Origin: Georgenia thermotolerans
GTDB lineage: Bacteria; Actinomycetota; Actinomycetes; Actinomycetales; Actinomycetaceae
Direction: 5' to 3'
Length of the DNA: 49,589 nucleotides
Assembly: GCF_009193185.1 (NCBI RefSeq)
Contig: NZ_VUKF01000036.1
Coordinates: forward strand, 1 to 49,589
This document shows positions 23,841-30,468 of this stretch, in pieces (positions within the stretch are counted from its first letter, which is position 1; every line of letters begins with the position of its first letter). The notes beneath the pieces were generated by a model that worked only from the letters and a program-made list of their open reading frames with translations, did no database searches and was not told where the DNA came from. The translations under genes and the position numbers were made by a program.

Positions 23841-24452
23841 ATGGACGCCGCTCCCCCGCCGTGGGAACCGCCGCTCGCCGGCACCGAGGTCGAGCACCTG
23901 CTCGGCGCCCTGGACCGGCTGCGCATGACGTTCCGGTGGAAGGCGGACGGCCTCGACGCGGCCGGGCTCCAGGCTCGCGTCGGGGCGTCCGCGCTCACCC
24001 TCGGCGGCCTGCTCAAGCACCTCGCGGTCGTGGAGGACAACCTCTTCACCGCCAAGCTGCGCGGGGAGCGCCTGGGCGAGCCGTGGGCGACGCTCTGGGA
24101 CGGCGACGACGACTGGCCGTTCACCTCCGCCGCCGACGACCCGCCCGAGCGGCTCTACGCCTTCTGGGACGAGGCGGTCGACCGGTCGCACGACCGCCTC
24201 GCCGCGGCCCTGGCCGAGGGCGGGCCGGACCAGCTCGTGCACGTGGCCGACGGCGCCGGCCACCACGCCAGCCTGCGCCGGCTCCTGTGCGACCTCCTCG
24301 AGGAGTACGGACGGCACACCGGGCACGCCGACCTCATCCGCGAGGCCGTCGACGGCCGCGTCGGGGAGGACCCGCCGGAGGAGTGGCGGCCCGTGAGCGG
24401 GCCGGCGGCGGACGCGCCGTGGCCCCCACGGCGCACCGTCACGCGTCGGTGA
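23841..24452 (+). CDS. DinB/DUF664 family protein
   Basis: A 203-residue protein of the DinB four-helix-bundle superfamily. Seen are LTLGGLLKHLAVVEDNLF (about 53-70), with a His at the usual first metal position, and LLCDLLEEYGRHTGHADLIREAVDG (about 150-174), with a His pair at the third. Actinobacterial relatives include mycothiol-dependent enzymes, so a thiol-transfer role is possible but not shown. The frame is open to 23754, but homology begins at the ATG at 23841; a -10-like TACCGT ends six bases before it, fitting a leaderless mRNA. Its end overlaps the convergent DUF6510 gene by 14 bp. Confidence 0.85.
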   Translation: MDAAPPPWEPPLAGTEVEHLLGALDRLRMTFRWKADGLDAAGLQARVGASALTLGGLLKHLAVVEDNLFTAKLRGERLGEPWATLWDGDDDWPFTSAADDPPERLYAFWDEAVDRSHDRLAAALAEGGPDQLVHVADGAGHHASLRRLLCDLLEEYGRHTGHADLIREAVDGRVGEDPPEEWRPVSGPAADAPWPPRRTVTRR

Positions 24453-24720
24453 GGTCGACGGTGATCAGCCGCGCCCCGGTGAGGTCGAGGCGCAGCCGCC
24501 CGTCGGCGGAGCCGAAGCGCAGCACCACGCCGCTGCAGCTCGGGCAGCGCACCACCAGCGCCGGGGCGTCGGCGTAGAGCAGGTGCGCGGCCAGCGGCGC
24601 CGCCGAGCCGCACCCGGCGCAGGTGGCCACGGCCGCGGCCAGGTCCACCGTGAACAGCTCGGCCAGCGGGCCGGCCGCCGCGTTGCCGTCGAGGCGGCGC
24701 TCCTGGGGGTCCTCGTCCAT
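24439..24720 (-). CDS. DUF6510 zinc-ribbon-like protein
   Basis: A 93-residue small protein. It starts LDGNAAAGPLAELF after nine residues, then has two CxxC pairs, CAGC (about 34-37) and CPSC (about 59-62), which form a likely zinc ribbon, with YADAPALVVRC between them, and a C-terminal beta region. This matches DUF6510 as I know it. Function unknown. It is the last gene of a three-gene cassette after a molybdopterin oxidoreductase and an FAD reductase; its ATG shares one base with the reductase stop (TGATG), so coupled expression is likely. A redox or cofactor-related helper role is inference from context. Confidence 0.85.
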   Translation of the reverse strand: MDEDPQERRLDGNAAAGPLAELFTVDLAAAVATCAGCGSAAPLAAHLLYADAPALVVRCPSCSGVVLRFGSADGRLRLDLTGARLITVDLTDA

Positions 24721-25463
24721 CACTGTCCTCCGGTCGCTCCGAACCGCTCGGTCCGCACCTGCGCGGGCTCGTGGCCCAGCGCGAGCAGCTCGCGGGCCAC
24801 CGCCTCGACGAACCCGGTCGGCCCGCACACCAGCACCCGGGGGCGGGCCGCCGCGGGCAGCGCGTGCGCGGCCAGCATCGCCCGGTCCACCCGGCCGGTG
24901 GGCCCGGCCCAGCCCGCCGGGGCGCCGCGGGTCAGGGTGAGGACCACCTGCGCGCCGGCGCCGGGCTCGGCCAGCTCCTCGCGGCCGATGACGTCCTCCA
25001 GCGTGCGGGCGGAGTAGAGCAGCCGGACCTCCCCGCCGGCGCCCCGCTGCCGGCGGGCGGCGAGCATGCTGAGGAAGGGCACGACACCCGAGCCGCCCGC
25101 GACGAGCTGGACGGCGGCGGCGTCGTCGGGCCAGACGAAGTACCCGCCGATCGGGCCGCGCAGCTCGACCAGGTCGCCGGGGACCAGGACGTCGGTGAGG
25201 TAGGGCGAGACCTCGCCGTCGTCGAGGCGCTCGACGACGAGCTCGACGTGCCCGGCCCGCGGGGCGGAGGCGATGGAGTAGCTGCGCTGGGCGGTGTAGC
25301 CGTCCTCCGCCGTCAGCCGCACGTCGAGGTGCTGGCCGGGCACGTGCCCGGGCCAGTCGGGCGGCGCGAGGCCGAGGCGCCAGGCCCGGGCGCTCTCGCG
25401 CCGGGTGCCGCTCACCTCGGCCCGCTGCCAGGTCAGTCGCCGGCGTACCGCTGCTCGCGCCAT
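24720..25463 (-). CDS. FAD/NAD-binding ferredoxin-reductase-like protein
   Basis: A 247-residue flavoprotein of the ferredoxin-NADP reductase superfamily. FAD binding is seen in RSYSIAS (60-66), the ribityl/phosphate region in GGSGVVPFLSM (123-133), and the nicotinamide end in VCGPTGFVEAV (212-222). It has no 2Fe-2S domain, so it is a reductase-only type. Translation probably starts at the ATG at 25463 (MARAAVRRRLTWQ), which overlaps the 3' end of the molybdopterin gene by 31 bp. It may pass electrons from NAD(P)H to the molybdenum protein encoded upstream, as inferred from the operon. Confidence 0.88.
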   Translation of the reverse strand: MARAAVRRRLTWQRAEVSGTRRESARAWRLGLAPPDWPGHVPGQHLDVRLTAEDGYTAQRSYSIASAPRAGHVELVVERLDDGEVSPYLTDVLVPGDLVELRGPIGGYFVWPDDAAAVQLVAGGSGVVPFLSMLAARRQRGAGGEVRLLYSARTLEDVIGREELAEPGAGAQVVLTLTRGAPAGWAGPTGRVDRAMLAAHALPAAARPRVLVCGPTGFVEAVARELLALGHEPAQVRTERFGATGGQ

Positions 25464-26038
25464 GGGTCCCCGCGGTTGTGGTAGCCGAACGTCTCCCAGA
25501 ACCCCGGCGCGTCGCGCAGGGTGAGGGTCAGCCCGCGCACCCACTTCGCCGACTTCCAGAAGTACAGGTGGGGCACGAGCAGCCGGGCCGGGCCGCCGTG
25601 CTGGGGGTCCAGGGGCGCGCCGTCGAAGGTGTCGACCACCCACGCCCGCCCGCCGCGCAGGTCCGCCAGCGGCAGGTTGGTGGTGTAGCCGCCGTCGCAG
25701 AAGGCGACGGCGAACTCGGCCGGGGTGTCGACGCCGTCGAGCAGGGTGTCCACCGACACGCCCTCCCAGCGGGTGTCGAGCTTCGACCAGCTCGTCACGC
25801 AGTGGATGTCGACGGTGGGGGCCGCGCGCGGGAGGTCGCGGAACTCCTCCCAGGTCCACCGGCGCAGGTGGTCCACCTCGCCGCGGAGCGTGAAGTCCCA
25901 CTCCTCCAGCGGGGTGTGGGGCGTCGGCCCGGCGGAGAGCACCGGGAAGCCCTCGCCGACGTCGTACTGCCCCGGCGGGAGGCGGCCGGGCGGGCCGGCG
26001 CGCCGGCGGCCGGTGAAGCCGCGCGAGACGAAGGACAT
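25433..26038 (-). CDS. Sulfite oxidase-like molybdopterin oxidoreductase
   Basis: A 201-residue protein with a single sulfite-oxidase/YedY-type molybdopterin domain. DIHCVTSWSKLDTRWEGV (77-94) contains the molybdenum-ligand Cys80, and DGGYTTNLPL and KSAKWVRGL are typical. No Tat signal or membrane segment is seen, so unlike MsrP/YedY it should be cytosolic. It is the first gene of a cassette with an FAD reductase and DUF6510, overlapping the reductase by 31 bp. Substrate unknown; sulfoxide or sulfite chemistry is plausible from the family only. Start ATG at 26038; the gene is nine bases from the end of the oxidoreductase gene transcribed before it. Confidence 0.9.
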   Translation of the reverse strand: MSFVSRGFTGRRRAGPPGRLPPGQYDVGEGFPVLSAGPTPHTPLEEWDFTLRGEVDHLRRWTWEEFRDLPRAAPTVDIHCVTSWSKLDTRWEGVSVDTLLDGVDTPAEFAVAFCDGGYTTNLPLADLRGGRAWVVDTFDGAPLDPQHGGPARLLVPHLYFWKSAKWVRGLTLTLRDAPGFWETFGYHNRGDPWREQRYAGD

Positions 26039-26047
26039 GGCCGCCCC

Positions 26048-26680
26048 CTACGACGTGCCGAGCACCTTGATGGCCGTGCTCCAGGTGTTGCCCAGCCCGG
26101 CCTGCATCGTCATCTGGAGGAAGCCGAGCGCCTCGAGCTCGTGGGCGCGGCGCAGCGGCCCGGCGTCGAGGGCCCGCAGCCCCGCCGACTCGACGAGGTC
26201 GGTCACGGCGGCCTTGGCGTCCTCGTCGTCGGCGGCGACGAAGACGTCGAGGAGGTGGCCGTCCACCTCCCCCGCCGTCAGCGGCCCGGCGAGGGTGGTG
26301 TTGAAGGCCTTGACCACCCGCGAGCCGGGCAGCTTCTTCTGGATCTCCTCGGCGGCCGAGGAGGTCGGCGGGGTGACGAGGCCGTCGAAGGTCTCGGTGT
26401 CGACCGGGTTGGTGATGTCGACGACGACCTTGTCCTCCAGCTCGGGCCCGTAGTCCTTGATCACGCTCATCACCGGTTGGTAGTACAGCGCGAGGACGAC
26501 GACGTCGCCGGTGAGCGTCTCGCCCAGCTGGGCCGCCGTGGCGTTGCCGCCGAGCTCCTGCGCGAGGGCCTCGGCGTGCCCGCGGTCGCGGTCGACGATC
26601 TGGATCTCGTGGTGGCCGGCCGCCGCCCTGGTGGCGATCGCCCGGCCCATGTTCCCCGTGCCGATGATGCTGATCTTCAT
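26048..26680 (-). CDS. F420:NADP oxidoreductase-like protein, copy 1
   Basis: A 210-residue Rossmann protein similar to NADPH-dependent F420 reductase. It begins MKISIIGTGNMGRAIATRA (nucleotide-binding GxGxxG), then VDRDRGHAEALAQELGG, ending the first half with VVVDITNPVD (about 86-95) and the second half with VVKAFNTTLAGPL. The homology begins at the ATG at 26680. If it is a true Fno it would exchange hydride between NADPH and F420, serving the F420-type LLM enzymes in this window; the F420 contacts cannot be verified here. It is a tandem paralogue of the gene at 26880-27638, roughly half identical, and just upstream of the molybdopterin cassette. Confidence 0.82.
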   Translation of the reverse strand: MKISIIGTGNMGRAIATRAAAGHHEIQIVDRDRGHAEALAQELGGNATAAQLGETLTGDVVVLALYYQPVMSVIKDYGPELEDKVVVDITNPVDTETFDGLVTPPTSSAAEEIQKKLPGSRVVKAFNTTLAGPLTAGEVDGHLLDVFVAADDEDAKAAVTDLVESAGLRALDAGPLRRAHELEALGFLQMTMQAGLGNTWSTAIKVLGTS

Positions 26681-26820
26681 CGCCGCCCCTCCTCCCGGCG
26701 CCGCCCCGTCGCGTCGCCTCGGGAGCCATGATGCGTCCGCGCGGGCGCTCCGGCATCCCCCGGAGGACGGCACCGGCCCGCGCCGCGCGATGGTGCGCGG
26801 CGCGGGCCGGTGGCGCCGCC

Positions 26821-26888
26821 GTCCGGAGGTGGCGTCAGGCTCCGTCCGGAAGTGGCGTCAGACGCGGCCGGAGGTGGCGTCAGGCGCC
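26821..26888 (-). repeat. Three copies of a 23-bp repeat ending in a stop codon
   Basis: Three units with period 23 start at 26821, 26844 and 26867; the shared core is CCGGARGTGGCGTCAG on the plus strand. The third unit contains the TGA stop of the oxidoreductase gene that ends at 26880, so the array directly follows that gene. The core read on the minus strand, TGACGCCAC, also appears in the hairpin at 38802-38846. Confidence 0.85.
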
Positions 26889-27638
26889 GATGATCTTGAC
26901 GGCGGTGCTCCAGGTGTTGCCGAGCTGGCCCTGGACGGCCATGTGCAGGAACCCGACGCCCTCGAGCTGGTGGGCGCGCTTGAGCGGGCCGGCGTCGATG
27001 GCGCGCATCCCGGCGGACTCCACCAGGGCGGCGACGGCGTCCTTGGCCTCGGCGTCGTCGGCGGCCAGGGCGACGTCGAGCTTCTCGCCGGCGACCTGAC
27101 CGGCGACGAGGGTGCCGGCGAAGACGATGTTGAAGCCCTTGACGACCTTGGAGGCCGGGATGGCCTTCTGGATCTCCTGGGCGGCCGAGGAGTCGTCCGG
27201 GGTGACGAGGCGGTCGAAGGTGGCGAAGTCGACGGGGTTGGAGATGTCGACGACGACCTTGCCGGCGAGGTCGTCGCGGCGCTCCCCGGCGACGGCGAGG
27301 TTCGCGTCGTAGGGCAGGGCGAGGACGACGATCTCGCCGGTGATCGGGGCGGTCTGGGCGCCGGAGGTGGCGCCACCGAGCTCGCCGGCGAGGGCGGCGG
27401 CCTTGGCCTCGTCGCGGGCGAGGACCTGGACGTCGTGCCCGGCGGCGAGGGCGCGGGTGGCGATGCCGCGGGCCATGTTGCCCGCGCCGATGATGGTGAT
27501 GGCGGTCATCTTGCTGCTCCTTGAGGTGCTGGACGACGGCGCCGGGGTCGGCGTCGGGGTGGTCTCCGAGGCCGGGGTGGCCTCGGGAGCGGGCGCCGCG
27601 GGGGTCTTCCCGCGGCGGAAGCGGTCGAACAGGCCCAT
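26880..27638 (-). CDS. F420:NADP oxidoreductase-like protein, copy 2, with N-terminal extension
   Basis: A 252-residue paralogue of the preceding protein. The Rossmann part (ITIIGAGNMARGIATRALAAG) starts at residue 43. Before it is MGLFDRFRRGK, an amphipathic basic segment, and a Pro/Thr/Ser-rich linker (12-42). The ATG at 27638 has AGGAGAG five bases upstream; a second in-frame ATG at 27509 has AAGGAG at good distance and would give a 209-residue protein without the extension, so two forms may be made. The promoter at 27743-27771 carries MarR-type operators, implying repression by the divergent MarR. Role as F420/NADP or other redox enzyme is inferred from family. Confidence 0.82.
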   Translation of the reverse strand: MGLFDRFRRGKTPAAPAPEATPASETTPTPTPAPSSSTSRSSKMTAITIIGAGNMARGIATRALAAGHDVQVLARDEAKAAALAGELGGATSGAQTAPITGEIVVLALPYDANLAVAGERRDDLAGKVVVDISNPVDFATFDRLVTPDDSSAAQEIQKAIPASKVVKGFNIVFAGTLVAGQVAGEKLDVALAADDAEAKDAVAALVESAGMRAIDAGPLKRAHQLEGVGFLHMAVQGQLGNTWSTAVKIIGA

Positions 27639-27725
27639 GGGTCTCTCCTGTCGGAAGGTGCGGATGGTGCAGCCGGCGCCGAGAAGCCCGGCGGCCGTAC
27701 GCGCCCGCCGGCCCTCACCGATTGC

Positions 27726-27771
27726 TTGAACCGACAACTAAGACGGTAGACCCATGAACTTGAAGCGTCAA
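27726..27771 (-). promoter_or_regulatory. Promoter of the minus-strand oxidoreductase with two MarR operators
   Basis: Read on the minus strand: -35 TTGACG (27771-27766), 17-base spacer, -10 TACCGT (27748-27743). Operator 2, TTGAAGCGTCAA (27760-27771), covers the -35. Operator 1, TTGAACCGACAA (27726-27737), lies at the expected transcription start. Both match the third site at 27922-27933. A bound repressor would block polymerase at two points. Confidence 0.75.
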
Positions 27772-27804
27772 CCACTTGCGCCGGCGCGCACCCTTCCGGC
27801 CCGC

Positions 27805-27896
27805 GAGGCCCGTCGGCGTCGGCTCGAGAGGCCCGTCGGCGCCGGCCCGCGAGGCTCGTCGGCGCCGGCCGACGAGGCCTGCCGGCACCCGTCGAC
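27805..27896 (+). repeat. 23-bp tandem repeat between divergent MarR-controlled promoters
   Basis: Four units start at 27805, 27828, 27851 and 27874 (exact 23-bp period) with GAGGCCCGTCGGCG as the common part. They separate operators 1 and 2 from operator 3. The 320-bp region 27639-27958 holds no convincing gene; a 64-codon frame at 27754-27948 is low-complexity. Confidence 0.8.
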
Positions 27897-27921
27897 TTGC
27901 GCCCGTCCACCACTCTTTTGT

Positions 27922-27951
27922 TTGAATCGTCAATTTTCCGGGCGGTAGACT
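27922..27951 (+). promoter_or_regulatory. Leaderless marR promoter with operator 3
   Basis: -35 TTGAAT (27922-27927) and -10 TAGACT (27946-27951) are 18 bases apart. The MarR ATG at 27959 is eight bases after the -10, so transcription probably starts at the ATG. Operator 3, TTGAATCGTCAA (27922-27933), with TTGA/TCAA dyad arms, covers the -35, giving likely autorepression. Confidence 0.75.
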
Positions 27952-27958
27952 GCCGGCC

Positions 27959-28480
27959 ATGGACGAGACGACCCAGTGGCTGACGGCGGAGCAGGAGTCT
28001 GCCTGGCGGTCGCTCATGGCGGCGATCCTGCTGCTCCCCGGCGCCCTGGACGCCCAGCTGCAGCGCGACGCCGAGCTCACGCACGCCGGGTACGCCGCGA
28101 TGTCCGCGCTCTCCGAGGCGCCCGGGCGGGCCATCCGGATGAGCGAGCTGGCGCACATGGCCAGCCTGAGCATGTCACGCCTGTCCCACCTCGTGGACCG
28201 CCTCGAGCAGCGCGGCTGGGTCAAGCGCGAGCCCGTCCCGGGCGACCGGCGCAGCACCATGGCGGTGCTCACCGACGAGGGCTGGCAGAAGGTGGTCGCC
28301 ACCGCGCCCGGGCACGTCGACCTCGTGCGCTCGCTCATCTTCGAGGACCTCTCCCCGGCCCAGACGCGCCAGCTCAAGGCGATCTTCGACAAGATCGTGC
28401 CGAAGCTGGACCCCGAGAACCGGCTGCGCTCCTGCGGAGCGGCCCGCGCGGGCAAGGAGGCCGCCCCGGCGACGGACTGA
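27959..28480 (+). CDS. MarR family transcriptional regulator
   Basis: A 173-residue winged-helix regulator. The recognition helix region is IRMSELAHMASLSMSRLSHLVDRLEQRGWVKRE (about 60-92), and the wing is VPGDRRSTMAVLTDEG (about 93-108), which is classical MarR. The C-terminal helices (about 125-150) would form the dimer interface. Proteins of this family are released from DNA by small ligands or oxidants. Three copies of TTGAANCGWCAA around its own and the divergent promoter are its probable operators. It likely controls itself and the F420:NADP oxidoreductase-like gene. A C-terminal Cys (SCGAARAG) is the only one seen; oxidant sensing is not indicated by family motifs. Confidence 0.93.
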   Translation: MDETTQWLTAEQESAWRSLMAAILLLPGALDAQLQRDAELTHAGYAAMSALSEAPGRAIRMSELAHMASLSMSRLSHLVDRLEQRGWVKREPVPGDRRSTMAVLTDEGWQKVVATAPGHVDLVRSLIFEDLSPAQTRQLKAIFDKIVPKLDPENRLRSCGAARAGKEAAPATD

Positions 28481-28640
28481 TTCCCGCCGGGAGATCGCGG
28501 CCCTCACGCCTCGTCAGCGGCTAGCGTGGTGATGCTGCCGGCCCTCACCGCCGAGTCGACGAGCCGGTCGCACGACGTCCCCGTCGTCCGAGCCAGGACG
28601 GCACCTCGCCACCCGCTGCCGAGCGAAACGGACCAGAGCC

Positions 28641-29468
28641 GTGGAACGTGTCACCGCCGACGACGGCACCCCGCTCGTCCTCGAACGCCATGGCGACCCG
28701 GTGCCCGGCCGGCCGCCGGTCGTTCTGCTCACCCCGGCCCTCGCCGACCGCACGGACCTCGTGGCCCTCGCCGAGGCGCTCGCGCCCAGCGGCCTGACCG
28801 TCGGCTACGACCGGCGCGGTCGCGGCGGCAGCGGGGACAACGCCGACGCCCTCGACGGCGCGGTGGCCCGCGAGCTGGCGGACCTGCGGGCGGTCATCGC
28901 GGCCGTCGGCGGCCCGGTGGTCCTGCTCGGGCACTCCTCGGGCGCCATCCTCGGGGCCGTGGCCGCCGCGGCCGGCCTGCCCGTGGCGGCCGTCGTGATG
29001 TTCGAGCCGCCGTTCCTCCCCCACCCCGGCGCCCGGGGGCTCCCTGCCGACCTGCCCCAGCGGCTGTGGGACCTCGCCACGGAGGGCCGCGGGGACGAGG
29101 CGGTCGCGCTGTTCCAGACCGGCGCCGTGGGGCTCCCCGCGGAGATGGTGGCGCAGTTCCGGCAGTCGCCGGGCTGGGGTCGCATGACGGCGATGGCCCG
29201 GTCGCTCGCCTACGACACGGCGGTGACGTCGGAGCACGAGGACCCGGCCGACCTCGCGGCCGGCCTGACGGTGCCCGTCCTCGTCCTCGCCGGGCGGGGC
29301 ACGTGGCCCGAGCTGGCCGAGTCGGCCCGGCGTGCCGCCGAGGCCCTCGGCGCCGAGCACCGCACGGTCGAGGGCGACCACCACGCGCTCGTCCCGGCGG
29401 CGGTGGCGCCGGTGGTGACCGACTTCGTCGACCGCATCGTCGCGGGACAGCTCCCCCAGCGCCCGTGA
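28641..29468 (+). CDS. Alpha/beta-hydrolase fold protein
   Basis: A 275-residue alpha/beta-hydrolase. The strand-loop YDRRGRGGSGDN (about 54-65) is typical, the nucleophile elbow is LLGHSSGA (about 93-100), and the late His is in EGDHHALVP. The acidic member of the triad is not clear; AGRGTWPEL may hold it. The start is GTG at 28641. No Shine-Dalgarno is obvious in the 160 bp upstream. Its stop overlaps the next hydrolase by four bases (GTGA), so the two are coupled. Substrate unknown; such pairs can act on esters, lactones or epoxides. Confidence 0.88.
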   Translation: MERVTADDGTPLVLERHGDPVPGRPPVVLLTPALADRTDLVALAEALAPSGLTVGYDRRGRGGSGDNADALDGAVARELADLRAVIAAVGGPVVLLGHSSGAILGAVAAAAGLPVAAVVMFEPPFLPHPGARGLPADLPQRLWDLATEGRGDEAVALFQTGAVGLPAEMVAQFRQSPGWGRMTAMARSLAYDTAVTSEHEDPADLAAGLTVPVLVLAGRGTWPELAESARRAAEALGAEHRTVEGDHHALVPAAVAPVVTDFVDRIVAGQLPQRP

Positions 29469-30256
29469 CCACCTACGCCATCGTCCACGGGGCCGGCGGC
29501 AGCGGCTGGGAGTGGCACCGGGTGGCCGCCGAGCTGCAGACCCGTGGGCACCACGTCATCGCGCCGGACCTGCCGTGCGAGGACGACGACGCCGGGCTCG
29601 CCGCCTACACGGACACCGTCGTGGACGCCGTGGAGGAAGCGGGGGTGGCGCGCGACCGGCTCGTGGTGGTCGGTCACTCGCTCGGCGGCTTCACCGCGCC
29701 CCTGGTCGCCGCCCGGCTGGGCGCCCAGCACCTCGTGCTGGCCGCCGCCATGGTGCCCCGGCCGGGTGAGACCGGGAGCGAGTGGTGGGAGGCCTCCGGG
29801 TACCAGGCGGCGACGCGGGCCGCGACGGCGGGCACGGCGGACGATGCCGGCGGGCCGGACGGCCCGCGGGCCACGGATGGCGAGCCCGGCACCTGCGCTG
29901 ACGATGTCGAACCCGAACCCGGCGCCCCGGCTGACGACGGCGAGCCTGAGCCCGACGCGTGGCTGATGGAGACCTTCTTCCACGACGTCGATCCGCAGCT
30001 GGCGGCCGAGGCCCTGCGCCGCACCCGGGACCAGACCATGGCCGTGATGTCCGACCCCTGGCCGCTGGCCGCCTGGCCCGACGTGGCGACGTCGTACGTG
30101 CTCTTCCGCGACGACCGGTTCTTCCCCGCCGCCTTCCTGCGGGCGATGGTTCGCGAGCGCCTCGGTCTCACGGCCGCCGAGGTGCCGGGTGGCCACTGCG
30201 CCTACCTGTCCCGCCCTGCGGAGCTGGCCGGCTGGCTCGCCGCCGCGCCCTCCTGA
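29465..30256 (+). CDS. Alpha/beta-hydrolase with acidic insert in the lid
   Basis: A 263-residue alpha/beta-hydrolase of the esterase/salicylate-binding-protein-like group. The start TTYAIVHGAGGSGWEWHRVA shows the oxyanion loop, the nucleophile elbow is VVGHSLGGFTAP (about 73-84), the acid is in LFRDDRFFP, and the base in PGGHCAYLSRP. In the lid, about residues 120-160, there is an insert of Asp, Glu, Gly and Pro with repeated DGEP and EPEP/EPDA motifs, which relatives usually lack. It starts at GTG 29465 within a GTGA overlap and is the last gene of its unit, 212 bp before the sulfur ABC operon. Substrate unknown. Confidence 0.88.
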   Translation: MTTYAIVHGAGGSGWEWHRVAAELQTRGHHVIAPDLPCEDDDAGLAAYTDTVVDAVEEAGVARDRLVVVGHSLGGFTAPLVAARLGAQHLVLAAAMVPRPGETGSEWWEASGYQAATRAATAGTADDAGGPDGPRATDGEPGTCADDVEPEPGAPADDGEPEPDAWLMETFFHDVDPQLAAEALRRTRDQTMAVMSDPWPLAAWPDVATSYVLFRDDRFFPAAFLRAMVRERLGLTAAEVPGGHCAYLSRPAELAGWLAAAPS

Positions 30257-30325
30257 CTCCCCGCCCGCCCCGCCGCCGGCGCACGACCGCACCCTCCGAC
30301 CGGCCCGCCGCTGTGCCCGCCGGCT

Positions 30326-30381
30326 GAGAATCGGGACGCCGCCGCACCCCCGCCGTGCCACATGGCGAGATTCTCCGTCCC
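30326..30381 (+). ncRNA. Candidate pseudoknotted leader RNA of the sulfur operon
   Basis: Four complementary blocks are arranged a-b-a'-b'. GAGAATC (30326-30332) pairs with GATTCTC (30369-30375), and GGGACG (30333-30338) pairs with CGTCCC (30376-30381), the topology of a pseudoknot. Inside the first helix CGCC/GGCG and GCAC/GTGC can form further stems. It lies 88 bases before the ABC ATPase start in the 212-bp gap. It does not match SAM-I, SAM-IV or TPP riboswitch cores that I know. Structure is seen as complementarity; function is inference. Confidence 0.5.
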
Positions 30382-30468
30382 GCGCGCGGCACCGCCCTGA
30401 CCGGCGACGACATGATCCCCACCGATGCACGTCGCGCCCGGCGCCGTGCCCGGCGTCCGGAGGTGACC

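Noticed and set aside
27754-27948. 64-codon small gene on the plus strand behind a TAGACC hexamer
   Set aside because: The product is Arg/Pro/Ala low-complexity made largely by the 23-bp repeats, and its promoter-like sequence is explained by the MarR operators and the minus-strand promoter.
30321-30400. TPP or SAM-type riboswitch before the sulfur operon
   Set aside because: GGCTGAGA resembles part of the TPP core, but the rest of the core is absent, and there is no GGCAACC element of SAM-I or SAM-IV. Only a generic structured-RNA candidate is kept.
30425-30466. Leader peptide MHVAPGAVPGVRR ending two bases before the sulfonate ATPase start
   Set aside because: It has no Cys and only the start Met, and its end coincides with the Shine-Dalgarno, so nothing supports attenuation.
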